The notes beneath the pieces are model-generated. The model made no database searches. It was not told the DNA's origin and saw only the letters and a list, made by a program, of their open reading frames with translations. The position numbers and the translations under genes are program-made. DNA of 64,000 nt from JAPWJZ01 sp965279315 (GTDB lineage Bacteria; Pseudomonadota; Alphaproteobacteria; Micavibrionales; UBA2020), in NCBI GenBank assembly GCA_965279315.1, contig OZ257145.1, positions 248,001 to 312,000 on the forward strand. Direction: 5' to 3'. Within the stretch, counting starts at the first letter, position 1. Every line of letters starts with the position of its first letter. Below, one piece after another: positions 54,852 to 63,869 of the stretch.

Positions 54852-54991
54852 TATCTTGACATTTTTCTGGAAATCTGGTAGCCTTGGGGAGAGTGAAAGG
54901 AGGCCGGAAAATGTCGGGAAGCCCCGCAAAAACAGCAAAAAACCCGAAAATAAAGGCCTTCTTCCTATTCCTCCTCGAATTCTTCCGGACC

Positions 54992-55348
54992 TTAACTGCC
55001 GCGATAGGTGCTGTAGCCGTAGGGCGAGACGAGCAGCGGCACGTGGTAATGGGTGTCCGCATCGCTGATGCCGAAATGGATCTGGATGATGTCAAAGAAC
55101 GGGAATTTGGGCAGTTCCACGCCCATGCGGCGGAAATATTTCCCGGCCTCGAATTCGATCCGGTACGTGCCTGGCTTGAAATCCTTGTCGGCCAGAAGCG
55201 GCGCATCGATGCGGCCGTCATTGTTCGTCTTGGTCGCCAGCAGCAGTGTTTCCGCGCCGCCCGTGGCGATACGGAACAGCCGCAGCCGCATGCCCTTGGC
55301 CGGCGTGCCGTTTGCGGTATCGAGAATATGCGTGGTGAGTTTGCCCAT
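54992..55348 (-). CDS. uraH: 5-hydroxyisourate hydrolase
   Basis: 118 residues, transthyretin-like. Hydrolyses 5-hydroxyisourate to OHCU. Starts MGKLTTHILDTANGTPAKGM (substrate-site His in THILD), has GRIDAPLL and GTYRIEFEAGKYF in the middle, HYHVPLLVSPYGYSTYRGS at the end; the closing YRGS is the family signature. AAGGAAAAAG precedes the ATG. It alone of the purine genes here is on the minus strand, between puuD and puuE. Confidence 0.95.
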   Translation of the reverse strand: MGKLTTHILDTANGTPAKGMRLRLFRIATGGAETLLLATKTNNDGRIDAPLLADKDFKPGTYRIEFEAGKYFRRMGVELPKFPFFDIIQIHFGISDADTHYHVPLLVSPYGYSTYRGS

Positions 55349-55370
55349 GATCTTTTTCCTTCCGAGGGAA

Positions 55371-55515
55371 AGTACCCTCACCCTAACCCTCTCCCAGAGG
55401 GAGAGGGGATTCCTGATTTTTGCTTCGCAAAAAGAATCAAAATTTTAAAAAATCTTTGCCGCAGGCAAAGTCTCCAGTCCCCTCTCCTTTGGGAGAGGGT
55501 TAGGGTGAGGGTACT
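55371..55515. repeat. 145-bp composite palindrome (REP/BIME-like)
   Basis: Perfect 26-bp inverted arms at 55371-55396 and 55490-55515 (core CCCTCACCCTAACCCTCTCC), enclosing a second inverted pair GGAGAGGGGA/TCCCCTCTCC, a hairpin around TTGCTTCGCAA (about 55420-55430) and CTTTGCC-GCA-GGCAAAG (about 55455-55471). It lies 22 bases upstream of the uraH start. This kind of CCCTCACCC/GGGTGAGGG element is seen scattered between genes in many proteobacteria. Confidence 0.85.
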
Positions 55516-55631
55516 TCGTTCCCGAATTCCGTCAAGAGCCGTGCAGCACAGCTTTCCGGAAACTCCCGTTAACCGCTCCCTAACCCGTAACGCCTATCAT
55601 GAAGCATTGGCGTGGCGAAGATGGGGAAATT

Positions 55632-55796
55632 ATGGCTTTGTACCTGAACACAGCGGACAAAAAAATCACGGCGCACGGCAATACGCTGCGCGGTTCCGTG
55701 CCAATGAGCGTAAAGCTGGGGACCCCCCGCGCAAAAACCCCCGCAGCATGGGCGAAATATGGCGACAAAGAAAAAACCGCGTTCCAGAACTTCTAA
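55632..55796 (+). CDS. Small ORF, hypothetical, overlapping puuE
   Basis: 54 residues from ATG at 55632 (MALYLNTADKKITAHGNTLR..., ending KEKTAFQNF), with GGGGAAATT directly before the ATG. The frame is also open from an upstream ATG at 55599. Its last 38 bases overlap the puuE start. No family recognised; it could be a short translated leader for puuE, which itself has a poor ribosome site, or chance. Confidence 0.35.
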   Translation: MALYLNTADKKITAHGNTLRGSVPMSVKLGTPRAKTPAAWAKYGDKEKTAFQNF

Positions 55797-56775
55797 AAAA
55801 CCGGCCGTTGCAAAAAACGGCGGCGGCGGCGCCGGAAATGGCGAGCGTCCGCCCGCGCCCCCGCGCGATCCGCGCGACTACGTGGGCTATGGCGAACACC
55901 CGCCCCATGCCAACTGGCCGGGCGGCGCGCGCGTGGCGGTGCAATTCGTCCTGAATTACGAGGAAGGCGGCGAGAACTGCGTGCTGAATGGCGACGCGGC
56001 GTCGGAAACTTTCCTGTCCGAAATCATCAACGCAACCCGCATCGAAGGCCGGCATATCAGCATGGAGTCGCTGTATGAATACGGCAGCCGCGCGGGCGTG
56101 TGGCGTTTGCTGCGCCTTTTCAGAAAATACAAAATGCCCGTTACGGTTTTCGCGGTCGCGCTTGCGCTCGAAAAATATCCGGCGATGGCGAAGACATTTA
56201 TCCGCGAAGGGCACGAGATTGCGTCGCACGGATACCGCTGGATCAATTACCAGGATATCGACATCAAGACGGAACGCGACCATATGAAACGCGCGGTGGA
56301 GATCATCGAGCGGCTGTCGGGGACGCGCCCGCTCGGCTGGTACACCGGTCGCACCAGCCCGAACACGCGACGGCTGGTGATGGAGGATGGCAGCTTTACT
56401 TACGACGCCGATGATTATAGCGACGACCTGCCGTTCTGGTACAAGGACGCCGATAAAAAGCAGCTGGTCGTGCCCTATACGCTCGATACCAACGATATGC
56501 GCTTTGCGGCGGCGCAGGGGTTCAATTCGGGCGACCAGTATTTCGCCTATCTGCGCGATGCCTTCGATGTGCTGTATGAAGAGGGCGAACATGCGCCGAA
56601 AATGCTGTCGATCGGGCTGCATTGCCGCATCGTCGGCCGCCCCGCCCGCATGGCGGCGCTGGAACGGTTTATCCAGCACGTCAAAAGCCACAACAAGGTC
56701 TGGATCGCGCGCCGCATCGATATCGCGCGCCACTGGATGGACAAACACCCGTTCAAGGATGCGCCCCGTGGATGA
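55759..56775 (+). CDS. puuE: Allantoinase, polysaccharide-deacetylase type
   Basis: Opens the allantoin ring to allantoate. 338 residues of the NodB-like fold: PRDYVGYGEHPPHANWPGGARVAVQFVLNYEEGGEN is the characteristic PuuE opening, then TVFAVALALEKYP, GHEIASHGYRWINYQ, GWYTGRTSPNTRRLV and IGLHCRIVGRPAR. Residues 1-30 form an extension rich in Lys/Arg (MATKKKPRSRTSKKPAVAK) then Gly. The start is uncertain by a few codons since no strong ribosome site is seen. Overlaps uraD by eight bases. Confidence 0.92.
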   Translation: MATKKKPRSRTSKKPAVAKNGGGGAGNGERPPAPPRDPRDYVGYGEHPPHANWPGGARVAVQFVLNYEEGGENCVLNGDAASETFLSEIINATRIEGRHISMESLYEYGSRAGVWRLLRLFRKYKMPVTVFAVALALEKYPAMAKTFIREGHEIASHGYRWINYQDIDIKTERDHMKRAVEIIERLSGTRPLGWYTGRTSPNTRRLVMEDGSFTYDADDYSDDLPFWYKDADKKQLVVPYTLDTNDMRFAAAQGFNSGDQYFAYLRDAFDVLYEEGEHAPKMLSIGLHCRIVGRPARMAALERFIQHVKSHNKVWIARRIDIARHWMDKHPFKDAPRG

Positions 56776-57280
56776 CGATAAAACATTATCGCGCAAACCG
56801 GGCGATGTGACGCTGGATGAATTCCTGAAAATTTATGGCGGCATTTACGAGCATTCGCCGTGGATCGCGGAAGCCGCATTCCGTAGCGGCGCAGGCACCG
56901 TGCGCGCGATGCATGACATGATGAAGAAGACCGTCGCCGCCGGCACGGACGCGCAGAAAATGGCACTCATCAAGGCGCATCCCGACCTCGCCTGTGCGCC
57001 TGCCGAGGCCGCGACGCTGACAGCATCATCGGTATCGGAGCAAAAGGGCGCGGGCTTAAAGGAATGCACGCCCGAGGAATACGCCGAATTCCAGCAGCTC
57101 AACCGCGATTACAAGGCGAAGTTCGGCTTCCCCTTCATCGTCGCGGTCAAAGGGCTGCACCGCACCGATATCCTGCAGCTGTTCCGCCAGCGCATGAATA
57201 ACGACCCCGCAACCGAATTCACAACCGCGCTCGCCCAGATCGACCGCATCGCCTATTTCCGGCTGATGGCGCTGCCTTAA
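56768..57280 (+). CDS. uraD: OHCU decarboxylase
   Basis: 170 residues from GTG at 56768, with AAGGA eight bases upstream; no in-frame ATG suits the family length. Decarboxylates 2-oxo-4-hydroxy-4-carboxy-5-ureidoimidazoline to S-allantoin. Family motifs: LDEFLKIYGGIYEHSPWIAEAA, the active-site histidine in LIKAHPDLACAP, SVSEQKGAGL, LNRDYKAKFGFPFIVAVKG. Start lies inside the end of puuE, so the two are coupled. Confidence 0.93.
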   Translation: MDDDKTLSRKPGDVTLDEFLKIYGGIYEHSPWIAEAAFRSGAGTVRAMHDMMKKTVAAGTDAQKMALIKAHPDLACAPAEAATLTASSVSEQKGAGLKECTPEEYAEFQQLNRDYKAKFGFPFIVAVKGLHRTDILQLFRQRMNNDPATEFTTALAQIDRIAYFRLMALP

Positions 57281-57288
57281 CCTCGTCC

Positions 57289-57406
57289 CCCTCTCCCGCG
57301 CTTGCGGGAGAGGGCCGGGGTGAGGGTGCGTGTCAGTGCGAAGCCATCCACAATTGTTCAAGACTCCCCCTCATCCCCCGCCTTCTCCCGCAAGCGCGGG
57401 AGAAGG
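57289..57406. repeat. Pair of GC-rich palindromes (REP-like) between uraD and guaA
   Basis: Hairpin one: CCCTCTCCCGC (57289-57299), loop GCTT, GCGGGAGAGGG (57304-57314). Hairpin two: CCTTCTCCCGC (57381-57391), loop AAGC, GCGGGAGAAGG (57396-57406). The two units are inverted relative to each other, as in a BIME. Likely ends or stabilises the puuE-uraD message; related in sequence to, but not the same as, the element at 55371-55515. Confidence 0.8.
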
Positions 57407-57512
57407 GGCTTAAATCGCCCCTTATGACAACCGCCACACCCGAATCAATTGACGCTGCCACATGCATTTTCGGATAGTAGCGCTTCGATAAAACGCGCGA
57501 AGGAGCCGACCG

Positions 57513-59105
<1,593 letters not shown>

Positions 59106-59125
59106 TTTAATACCTAGGAAAAACC

Positions 59126-59452
59126 ATGACTCCAGACATTATCAGTAAACTTAGTGACGAAATTAAAAAAGGTATAAACAGCGAGGTTCAAGTCGTCTAT
59201 TTATTAGCTGGAATTAGAAAGCTTCTAGAACGCGACAATCAAAAAGACACTTACAGTGTTTTAAATTTTCACTGTAATTGGGTCCTTCACTCGGAATTAA
59301 ATAATGCAAATGCCCAAGAAATTCTTGAGGTATTCGAGAATTGGCATTTAGAGCTTCGTACCGGAACAAAAGAGGACGATTTGACGGACGAACAAAAATT
59401 GCAATTAGATAAGATTGCAAATATGAGGCTTTTTAAAGAAGAACTTTTTTGA
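59126..59452 (+). CDS. Hypothetical protein in AT-rich islet
   Basis: 108 residues, mostly helical and acidic (MTPDIISKLSDEIKKGINSE..., LLAGIRKLLERDNQKD, NFHCNWVLHSELNN, ending MRLFKEELF). TAGGAAAAA precedes the ATG. No family recognised. Codon use is strongly AT-rich, unlike every neighbour, and suggests transfer from another genome. The partner gene follows 19 bases later. Confidence 0.7.
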   Translation: MTPDIISKLSDEIKKGINSEVQVVYLLAGIRKLLERDNQKDTYSVLNFHCNWVLHSELNNANAQEILEVFENWHLELRTGTKEDDLTDEQKLQLDKIANMRLFKEELF

Positions 59453-59471
59453 ATTTTTAAAAAGCCGAGGA

Positions 59472-59759
59472 ATGCCGAATTTAAACATAAACAAAAAAGA
59501 CTCGTGGGCACATTTTATTCATCTTTACACACAAGTTATTAAAGATATTTCTTTAGTGATAAAAACCGTTCCGGTTGTCAAACCTAAGCCAAAGAAAACC
59601 AGCGTTGTGCGGACATCTTACATCAAAAAAGTTACTGTGAATGTAGAAATCGCACCCGACACAAGTTCAGGATATTTGAATTTTAGGGTTCTTTGGACAA
59701 CTAATGACAGTGAAGGGAAATCTGTTACTCATACCGTTTCTAACTCTTTTGCGATTTAG
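59472..59759 (+). CDS. Hypothetical protein in AT-rich islet, second gene
   Basis: 95 residues (MPNLNINKKDSWAHFIHLYT..., KTVPVVKPKPKKTSVVRTSY in the middle, then strands VTVNVEIAPDTSSGYLNFRVLWTT). GAGG lies only two bases before the ATG, so the true start may differ. No family recognised; helical N-terminus, a basic Pro/Lys linker, and a beta-rich C-terminus. AT-rich like the gene before it. Confidence 0.6.
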   Translation: MPNLNINKKDSWAHFIHLYTQVIKDISLVIKTVPVVKPKPKKTSVVRTSYIKKVTVNVEIAPDTSSGYLNFRVLWTTNDSEGKSVTHTVSNSFAI

Positions 59760-59845
59760 AAACCCAAGCAATCGTAGTTATTTAAAAACCTTTTATATTC
59801 ACACTAACTTCATCCGCTCAATGTGACGCGCAGACGCGCTTCTGG

Positions 59846-59880
59846 ATGCCCGCGCAAGGCGGGCATGACGGCGGTTTTTA
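59846..59880. terminator. GC hairpin with T-run at the edge of the islet
   Basis: ATGCCCGC (59846-59853), loop GCAAG, GCGGGCAT (59859-59866), then GACGGCGGTTTTTA. Works as an intrinsic terminator for the islet genes; its core also matches a GGATGCCCGC...GCGGGCATGAC repeat found widely between alphaproteobacterial genes. Confidence 0.7.
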
Positions 59881-59896
59881 TTCATGGCTAATAACG

Positions 59897-61366
59897 TTAG
59901 AGGGATGGCGGTTTGAAACCGTTGGTGCGCTTTTTTGGCGCAACGGCTTCCGCAAACTTCTTTTTCATCTGCCCCAGCTTCGTATGTTCCCGCCGGAATT
60001 GCGGGGTTTCGGGGTCGATTTTGGGGCCGTTGGGGTCGTATTTGTCCCATAACCGGTTGCGGAATTTACTGTCGGGATCGTATTTCTTTTTCAACGAGAA
60101 GAATTCATCGCTACGCGGATAGGCCTGTTTGAACTGCGCGTCGGTGGCGTGCATCTGGTAGGGCAGGTAATAGGTGCCGCCGGATTCAATCGCGGCATCG
60201 ACCAGTTCGCGCGTCCAGGTGCCGACCTTTTGGCGGGCTTCTTCGTTGTTCCATTGTTTGTAGTAGAGGACGAAGGCGAAGACATCGCCCTGTTGCGCCC
60301 ATGCCATGACGCTGCCGGGGTCCTGTTCGGCGTGGCGGATGGAGACGTTGAGGGCGTTGACATCGTGCTTCTTCAATATCGCCGCCATTTTCGGCGCGAA
60401 TTCGGCCAGTTTATCGGCGGGCACGAAATATTCCTGCAGCACGAAGGTGGTCATGGCGCGGGTGGAAGGCTCCAGCTCCTCCACATACCGGCTCGCCTCG
60501 TAATTTCGCGGCACGACTTCCGTGGCCTTGAACCGGATTTTGTCATCCACCACGGGGCGCAGCTTGTTCACGCCGGGCACTTGCGTCATCGCAAAAATCG
60601 ACAGGTATTCTGCGAGATATACCTCTTTCTTCGGGCGCAGGCGGTCGGGGACGGTCGGGGGCTTGTCGGTCTTGGTATAGGTCACCGCCGTGATGGTGTC
60701 GTAATCCGGGGGGTAAAAATCGCCGTTGTGGAACACCACATCCGCATTGCCACGGATTTTTTTGTCAAAAAATTCGGCATAATCGGCACGCGGCATTTTG
60801 GCGATGCTGCGTTCCACATTCACGTTATCGGCAAGACCCAGCTTCGCCTCGACAATCACGCCCAACCCGCCATAGCCGCCGATCGCGCCATAAAACAATT
60901 CCTTGTTCACGGTCGGGCTCGCGGTTTTCAAATCGCCGTCGGCCGTCACGATCTTGATTTCCTTCACCGACCGGATGATGGGCCCCTGACCGATATACCG
61001 ACCATGCGCGTTGACGCTGAGAGCGCCGCCGACGGTGAAGTTGCTGTAGCTTTGCATGATGCTGACCGACAAATCGTCGCCATCGATATGGCCGATCACC
61101 TTTTGCCAGTTCGCGCCGGTCTGCACGGTGATTTCTTTTTTACCCGCGTCATAGCCCGTGACGGCGTTCAGCCCCGTCATGTCGATGAACAGCGTGTCAT
61201 CCGTCGCGATCTGCCCGCCCATCGAATACCGCCCGCCGCCCACCGAAATGGGGCCGGTATGGGATTTGATGATCTGCTGCAGTTCGGCCACGCTCGACGG
61301 TTTCGCGATTTCGCGCACATCGATCGGGTTCAGCTGGGTGACATCGTTGACGGTTTTTTTCTTCAT
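59897..61366 (-). CDS. FAD-binding oxidoreductase, cytoplasmic paralogue
   Basis: 489 residues from ATG at 61366. Same fold and layout as the exported oxidase at 47960-49420: GPISVGGGRYSMGGQI, TVQTGANWQKVIGHI, TVGGALSVNAHGRYIGQGP and GGYGGLGVIVEAKLGL, ending SLKKKYDPDSKFRNRLWDKY, a lysine-rich tail following. No Tat or Sec signal. A sugar-lactone or related substrate is likely by family; not determinable. A frame open 39 bases further up (from a TTG) would cover its own promoter. No Shine-Dalgarno precedes the ATG; the promoter lies so close that translation may be leaderless. Confidence 0.82.
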   Translation of the reverse strand: MKKKTVNDVTQLNPIDVREIAKPSSVAELQQIIKSHTGPISVGGGRYSMGGQIATDDTLFIDMTGLNAVTGYDAGKKEITVQTGANWQKVIGHIDGDDLSVSIMQSYSNFTVGGALSVNAHGRYIGQGPIIRSVKEIKIVTADGDLKTASPTVNKELFYGAIGGYGGLGVIVEAKLGLADNVNVERSIAKMPRADYAEFFDKKIRGNADVVFHNGDFYPPDYDTITAVTYTKTDKPPTVPDRLRPKKEVYLAEYLSIFAMTQVPGVNKLRPVVDDKIRFKATEVVPRNYEASRYVEELEPSTRAMTTFVLQEYFVPADKLAEFAPKMAAILKKHDVNALNVSIRHAEQDPGSVMAWAQQGDVFAFVLYYKQWNNEEARQKVGTWTRELVDAAIESGGTYYLPYQMHATDAQFKQAYPRSDEFFSLKKKYDPDSKFRNRLWDKYDPNGPKIDPETPQFRREHTKLGQMKKKFAEAVAPKKRTNGFKPPSL

Positions 61367-61376
61367 GATGGCGGTG

Positions 61377-61405
61377 ACAATATGGGAAATTGCTTCATAT
61401 GTCAA
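61377..61405 (-). promoter_or_regulatory. Promoter of the FAD oxidoreductase gene
   Basis: Read on the minus strand: TTGACA (61405-61400), 17-bp spacer, TATTGT (61382-61377). The ATG at 61366 is ten bases after the -10, so the leader is at most about four bases. Confidence 0.65.
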
Positions 61406-61419
61406 GCGAGAGTGATTTA

Positions 61420-61491
61420 CCCACGAATGAACACGAATAAACGCTAATGCCTGCGGCGCCGCCTTCGTGTTTATTCGCGTTCATTCGTGGG
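61420..61491. repeat. Long imperfect inverted repeat between the oxidase and guaB
   Basis: Arm one (61420-61443) and arm two (61466-61491) are near-perfect complements around ACGAATGAACACGAATAA, with a GC-rich centre of about 22 bases. Similar 'TTCATTCGTG' repeats are known between genes of many bacteria. It lies upstream of both divergent genes. Confidence 0.75.
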
Positions 61492-61507
61492 AAATTAAGT
61501 CTTGGCT

Positions 61508-61535
61508 TGGACTTTTTGCACCGCGTCATATATAA
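61508..61535 (+). promoter_or_regulatory. Candidate guaB promoter
   Basis: TTGGAC near 61508, a 16-bp spacer, TATATA near 61530, about 40 bases before the guaB ATG. TGAGG precedes the ATG. Not a perfect consensus. Confidence 0.45.
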
Positions 61536-61574
61536 AGAAGTGCAACCGAAACCCCCGTCCCCCGTGAGGTTGCC

Positions 61575-63071
61575 ATGGCAAAGAAATCCACCCCGAAAAT
61601 CAAAACTGAAAAAATCCGCGCGAGTGTCGGTTTGACGTTTGACGACGTTTTGCTGCTGCCGGGCGCATCCGAAATCCAGCCGCTGGATGCCGATACCTCG
61701 ACGCAAGTAACGCAGAATATTAAACTCAACATCCCCCTGCTCTCCGCCGCCATGGATACGGTGACGGAGGCGGAGGCCGCGATTGCGCTGGCACAGGCGG
61801 GTGGTATGGGGATTATCCATCGCAACATGGAACCCGATATGCAGGCGGAGCATGTGCGTCGCGTGAAGCGGTATGAATCGGGCATGGTGTTGAACCCCAT
61901 CACCATCCACCCCGACGCGCCGCTGGCGGAAGCCCTCGACCTCATGAAACGCTTCCGCATTTCGGGCGTGCCGGTGACGAAGGCGAACGGAAAACTGGTG
62001 GGCATTTTGACCAACCGCGATGTGCGCTTCGCCGACAACCCGAAACAGCCGATCCGCGAATTGATGACGAGTGAAAACCTGATCAAGGTCGTGAACAGCG
62101 TTGATAAGTCCAAGGCGCGGAAATTGCTGCATGTCAACCGCATCGAAAAACTGCTGGTGGTGGATGACGACGACCGCTGCATCGGTTTGGTGACCGTGAA
62201 AGATATTGAAAAGGCGCAGTTGCATCCGACCGCCTGCAAGGACGATAACGGATCATTACGCGTGGGTGCGGCCATCGGCACGGGCGATGCGAATTTTGAA
62301 CGCGCGCAGGCGTTGATCGACGCAGATATCGACCTGATCGTGGTGGATACCGCGCATGGCCATTCCAAAAACGTGATCGAGATGGTGAAAAAACTGCGCC
62401 GCCATAACAACCGCGTGCAATTGGTGGCGGGCAATATCGCAACCGCCGATGCGGCGAAGGCGTTGATCGATGCGGGCGTGGACAGCCTCAAGGTCGGCAT
62501 CGGCCCCGGTTCCATCTGCACGACTCGCATCGTGGCGGGCGTGGGCGTGCCGCAGCTGACCGCGATCATGGATGTGGCGTCGGCAGCATCGAAACAGCGC
62601 ATTCCTGTCATCGCCGATGGCGGCATCAAATCATCGGGCGATTTGGCGAAGGCGGTTGCCGCCGGTGCGGATTGCGTGATGATGGGCGGCATTTTCGCAG
62701 GGACGGATGAATCGCCGGGCGAGATCATCCTGTATCAAGGCCGCTCCTACAAAGAATATCGCGGCATGGGTTCGGTGGGTGCGATGGTGCGCGGATCGGC
62801 GGATCGTTATTCCCAAGGCTCGGTGAAAGAATCGCAGAAACTGGTGCCTGAGGGAATCGAGGGCCGCGTGCCCGCCAAAGGCCCGATTGCCAATGTGATC
62901 CACCAGATGGTCGGCGGCTTGCGCGCCGCGATGGGCTATACCGGCTGCAAGACGGTCGCGGAAATGAAGCAGAAAGCCACCTTCATCCGCATGACGGGCG
63001 CGGGTTACCGCGAAAGCCATGTGCATGACGTGACAATCACCAAGGAAGCGCCGAATTATCGGGCGGATTAA
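61575..63071 (+). CDS. guaB: IMP dehydrogenase
   Basis: Oxidises IMP to XMP, the step before GuaA. 498 residues: LTFDDVLLLPGASEI opening, SAAMDTVTEAEAAIALAQAGG, two CBS domains (about residues 95-215), VVDTAHGHS, the catalytic Cys315 in GPGSICTTRIV, GGIKSSGDLAKA, and the flap YRGMGSVGAM. Full length for the family. Apart from guaA by 2.5 kb, with the islet and oxidase between. Confidence 0.96.
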   Translation: MAKKSTPKIKTEKIRASVGLTFDDVLLLPGASEIQPLDADTSTQVTQNIKLNIPLLSAAMDTVTEAEAAIALAQAGGMGIIHRNMEPDMQAEHVRRVKRYESGMVLNPITIHPDAPLAEALDLMKRFRISGVPVTKANGKLVGILTNRDVRFADNPKQPIRELMTSENLIKVVNSVDKSKARKLLHVNRIEKLLVVDDDDRCIGLVTVKDIEKAQLHPTACKDDNGSLRVGAAIGTGDANFERAQALIDADIDLIVVDTAHGHSKNVIEMVKKLRRHNNRVQLVAGNIATADAAKALIDAGVDSLKVGIGPGSICTTRIVAGVGVPQLTAIMDVASAASKQRIPVIADGGIKSSGDLAKAVAAGADCVMMGGIFAGTDESPGEIILYQGRSYKEYRGMGSVGAMVRGSADRYSQGSVKESQKLVPEGIEGRVPAKGPIANVIHQMVGGLRAAMGYTGCKTVAEMKQKATFIRMTGAGYRESHVHDVTITKEAPNYRAD

Positions 63072-63086
63072 GGACTTAGCAAGTCC
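63072..63086 (+). terminator. Hairpin after guaB
   Basis: GGACTT-AGC-AAGTCC directly after the guaB stop, followed by GGATTCATTTCTT. Short stem and poor T-run; a weak terminator at most. Confidence 0.4.
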
Positions 63087-63097
63087 GGATTCATTTC

Positions 63098-63127
63098 TTG
63101 ACTCGGGCAACCCCGCTATTATATAAA
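63098..63127 (+). promoter_or_regulatory. mntP promoter
   Basis: TTGACT at 63098-63103 and TATAAA at 63122-63127 (18-bp spacer; an overlapping TATATA gives 16). Transcription would begin near 63134, right at the 5' end of the riboswitch. Confidence 0.65.
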
Positions 63128-63129
63128 AT

Positions 63130-63236
63130 CCCCATTGGGGAGTAGCCTCCACATCCTCCAGTTGGGCTGAAGCCAACATACTTGCATTTAGGAATGCATG
63201 GTTTCAGCAGCGGATCTTCCGCTTGGCAAGACCGAT
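63130..63236 (+). ncRNA. Manganese (yybP-ykoY) riboswitch upstream of mntP
   Basis: The leader begins CCCCATTGGGGAGTAGCC, has GCCAACATACTTGC about 40 bases later and ends GGCAAGACCGATAC. GGGGAGTAGC plus the CAACATACT internal loop and AAGACC close are the conserved marks of the yybP-ykoY aptamer, which binds Mn2+ and commonly controls mntP. Downstream, CGCGAAAGCCG can pair with CGGCTTGTTTTCGCG (about 63242-63270), a possible switch to free or hide the GGCGGAG ribosome site near 63291-63297. Confidence 0.85.
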
Positions 63237-63305
63237 ACATACGCGAAAGCCGTCCGGCTTGTTTTCGCGGGTGTATGGTCATGCGAAGCCGGGCGGAGAA
63301 CCAAG

Positions 63306-63869
63306 ATGGGCATATTCCAGACCACAATCCTTGCCTTCAGCATGTCGACCGATGCCTTTGCCGTTTCGGTTGGCAAGGGTGCGGCGTTGCGCAAGCCGCA
63401 TATCTTCGAAGCCTTGCGCACCGGCGCGATTTTTGGCGCGATCGAAGGCATGACGCCCATCATCGGCTGGGGCATCGGCCTTGCCGCCAGCCAGCATATC
63501 GCGGCAGTCGACCACTGGATTGCATTCATTATCCTCGGCGCAATCGGCTTGAAAATGATTTACGAAGGCTTGCAGGCGGATGACGGCACCGAAAAACCCG
63601 CCAGCCACAGCATCGCGCGGCTGATGCTGACGGCGCTTGGCACTTCCATCGATTCAATGGCGGTCGGCGTTTCGCTCTCCATCCTCGGCACGCATATCGG
63701 CTGGACGGCGGTCGCGATCGGGCTCGCCACATTCACGATGGTCACGATCGGCGTGATGACGGGGCAGTATATCGGCAGCAAATACGGCAAAATCGCCGAA
63801 ATGGCGGGCGGCGCGGCGCTGATCTTCCTCGGCACCAAGACGCTGTTCGAGCATCTGGGATATATTTAA
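63306..63869 (+). CDS. mntP: Manganese efflux pump MntP
   Basis: 187 residues from ATG at 63306 (GGCGGAG upstream); the longer frame runs back into the riboswitch. Six membrane helices in two inverted-repeat halves, each with the metal-binding motif: FSMSTDAFAVSVGKG near the start and LGTSIDSMAVGVSLSILG in the second half. Exports Mn2+ when the cell has too much. The Mn riboswitch directly upstream supports the assignment. Confidence 0.95.
   Translation: MGIFQTTILAFSMSTDAFAVSVGKGAALRKPHIFEALRTGAIFGAIEGMTPIIGWGIGLAASQHIAAVDHWIAFIILGAIGLKMIYEGLQADDGTEKPASHSIARLMLTALGTSIDSMAVGVSLSILGTHIGWTAVAIGLATFTMVTIGVMTGQYIGSKYGKIAEMAGGAALIFLGTKTLFEHLGYI

Noticed and set aside
54856..54884. TTGACA-17 bp-TAGCCT as a functional promoter
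   Set aside because: Good -35 but poor -10, and no plus-strand gene follows before 55632. It may be chance or an antisense start; not listed as a feature.
54884..55954. Plus-strand frame of 356 codons over uraH and the palindrome
   Set aside because: It runs antisense to uraH, which has the YRGS end and a good ribosome site, and then through an intergenic palindrome; composition is arbitrary.
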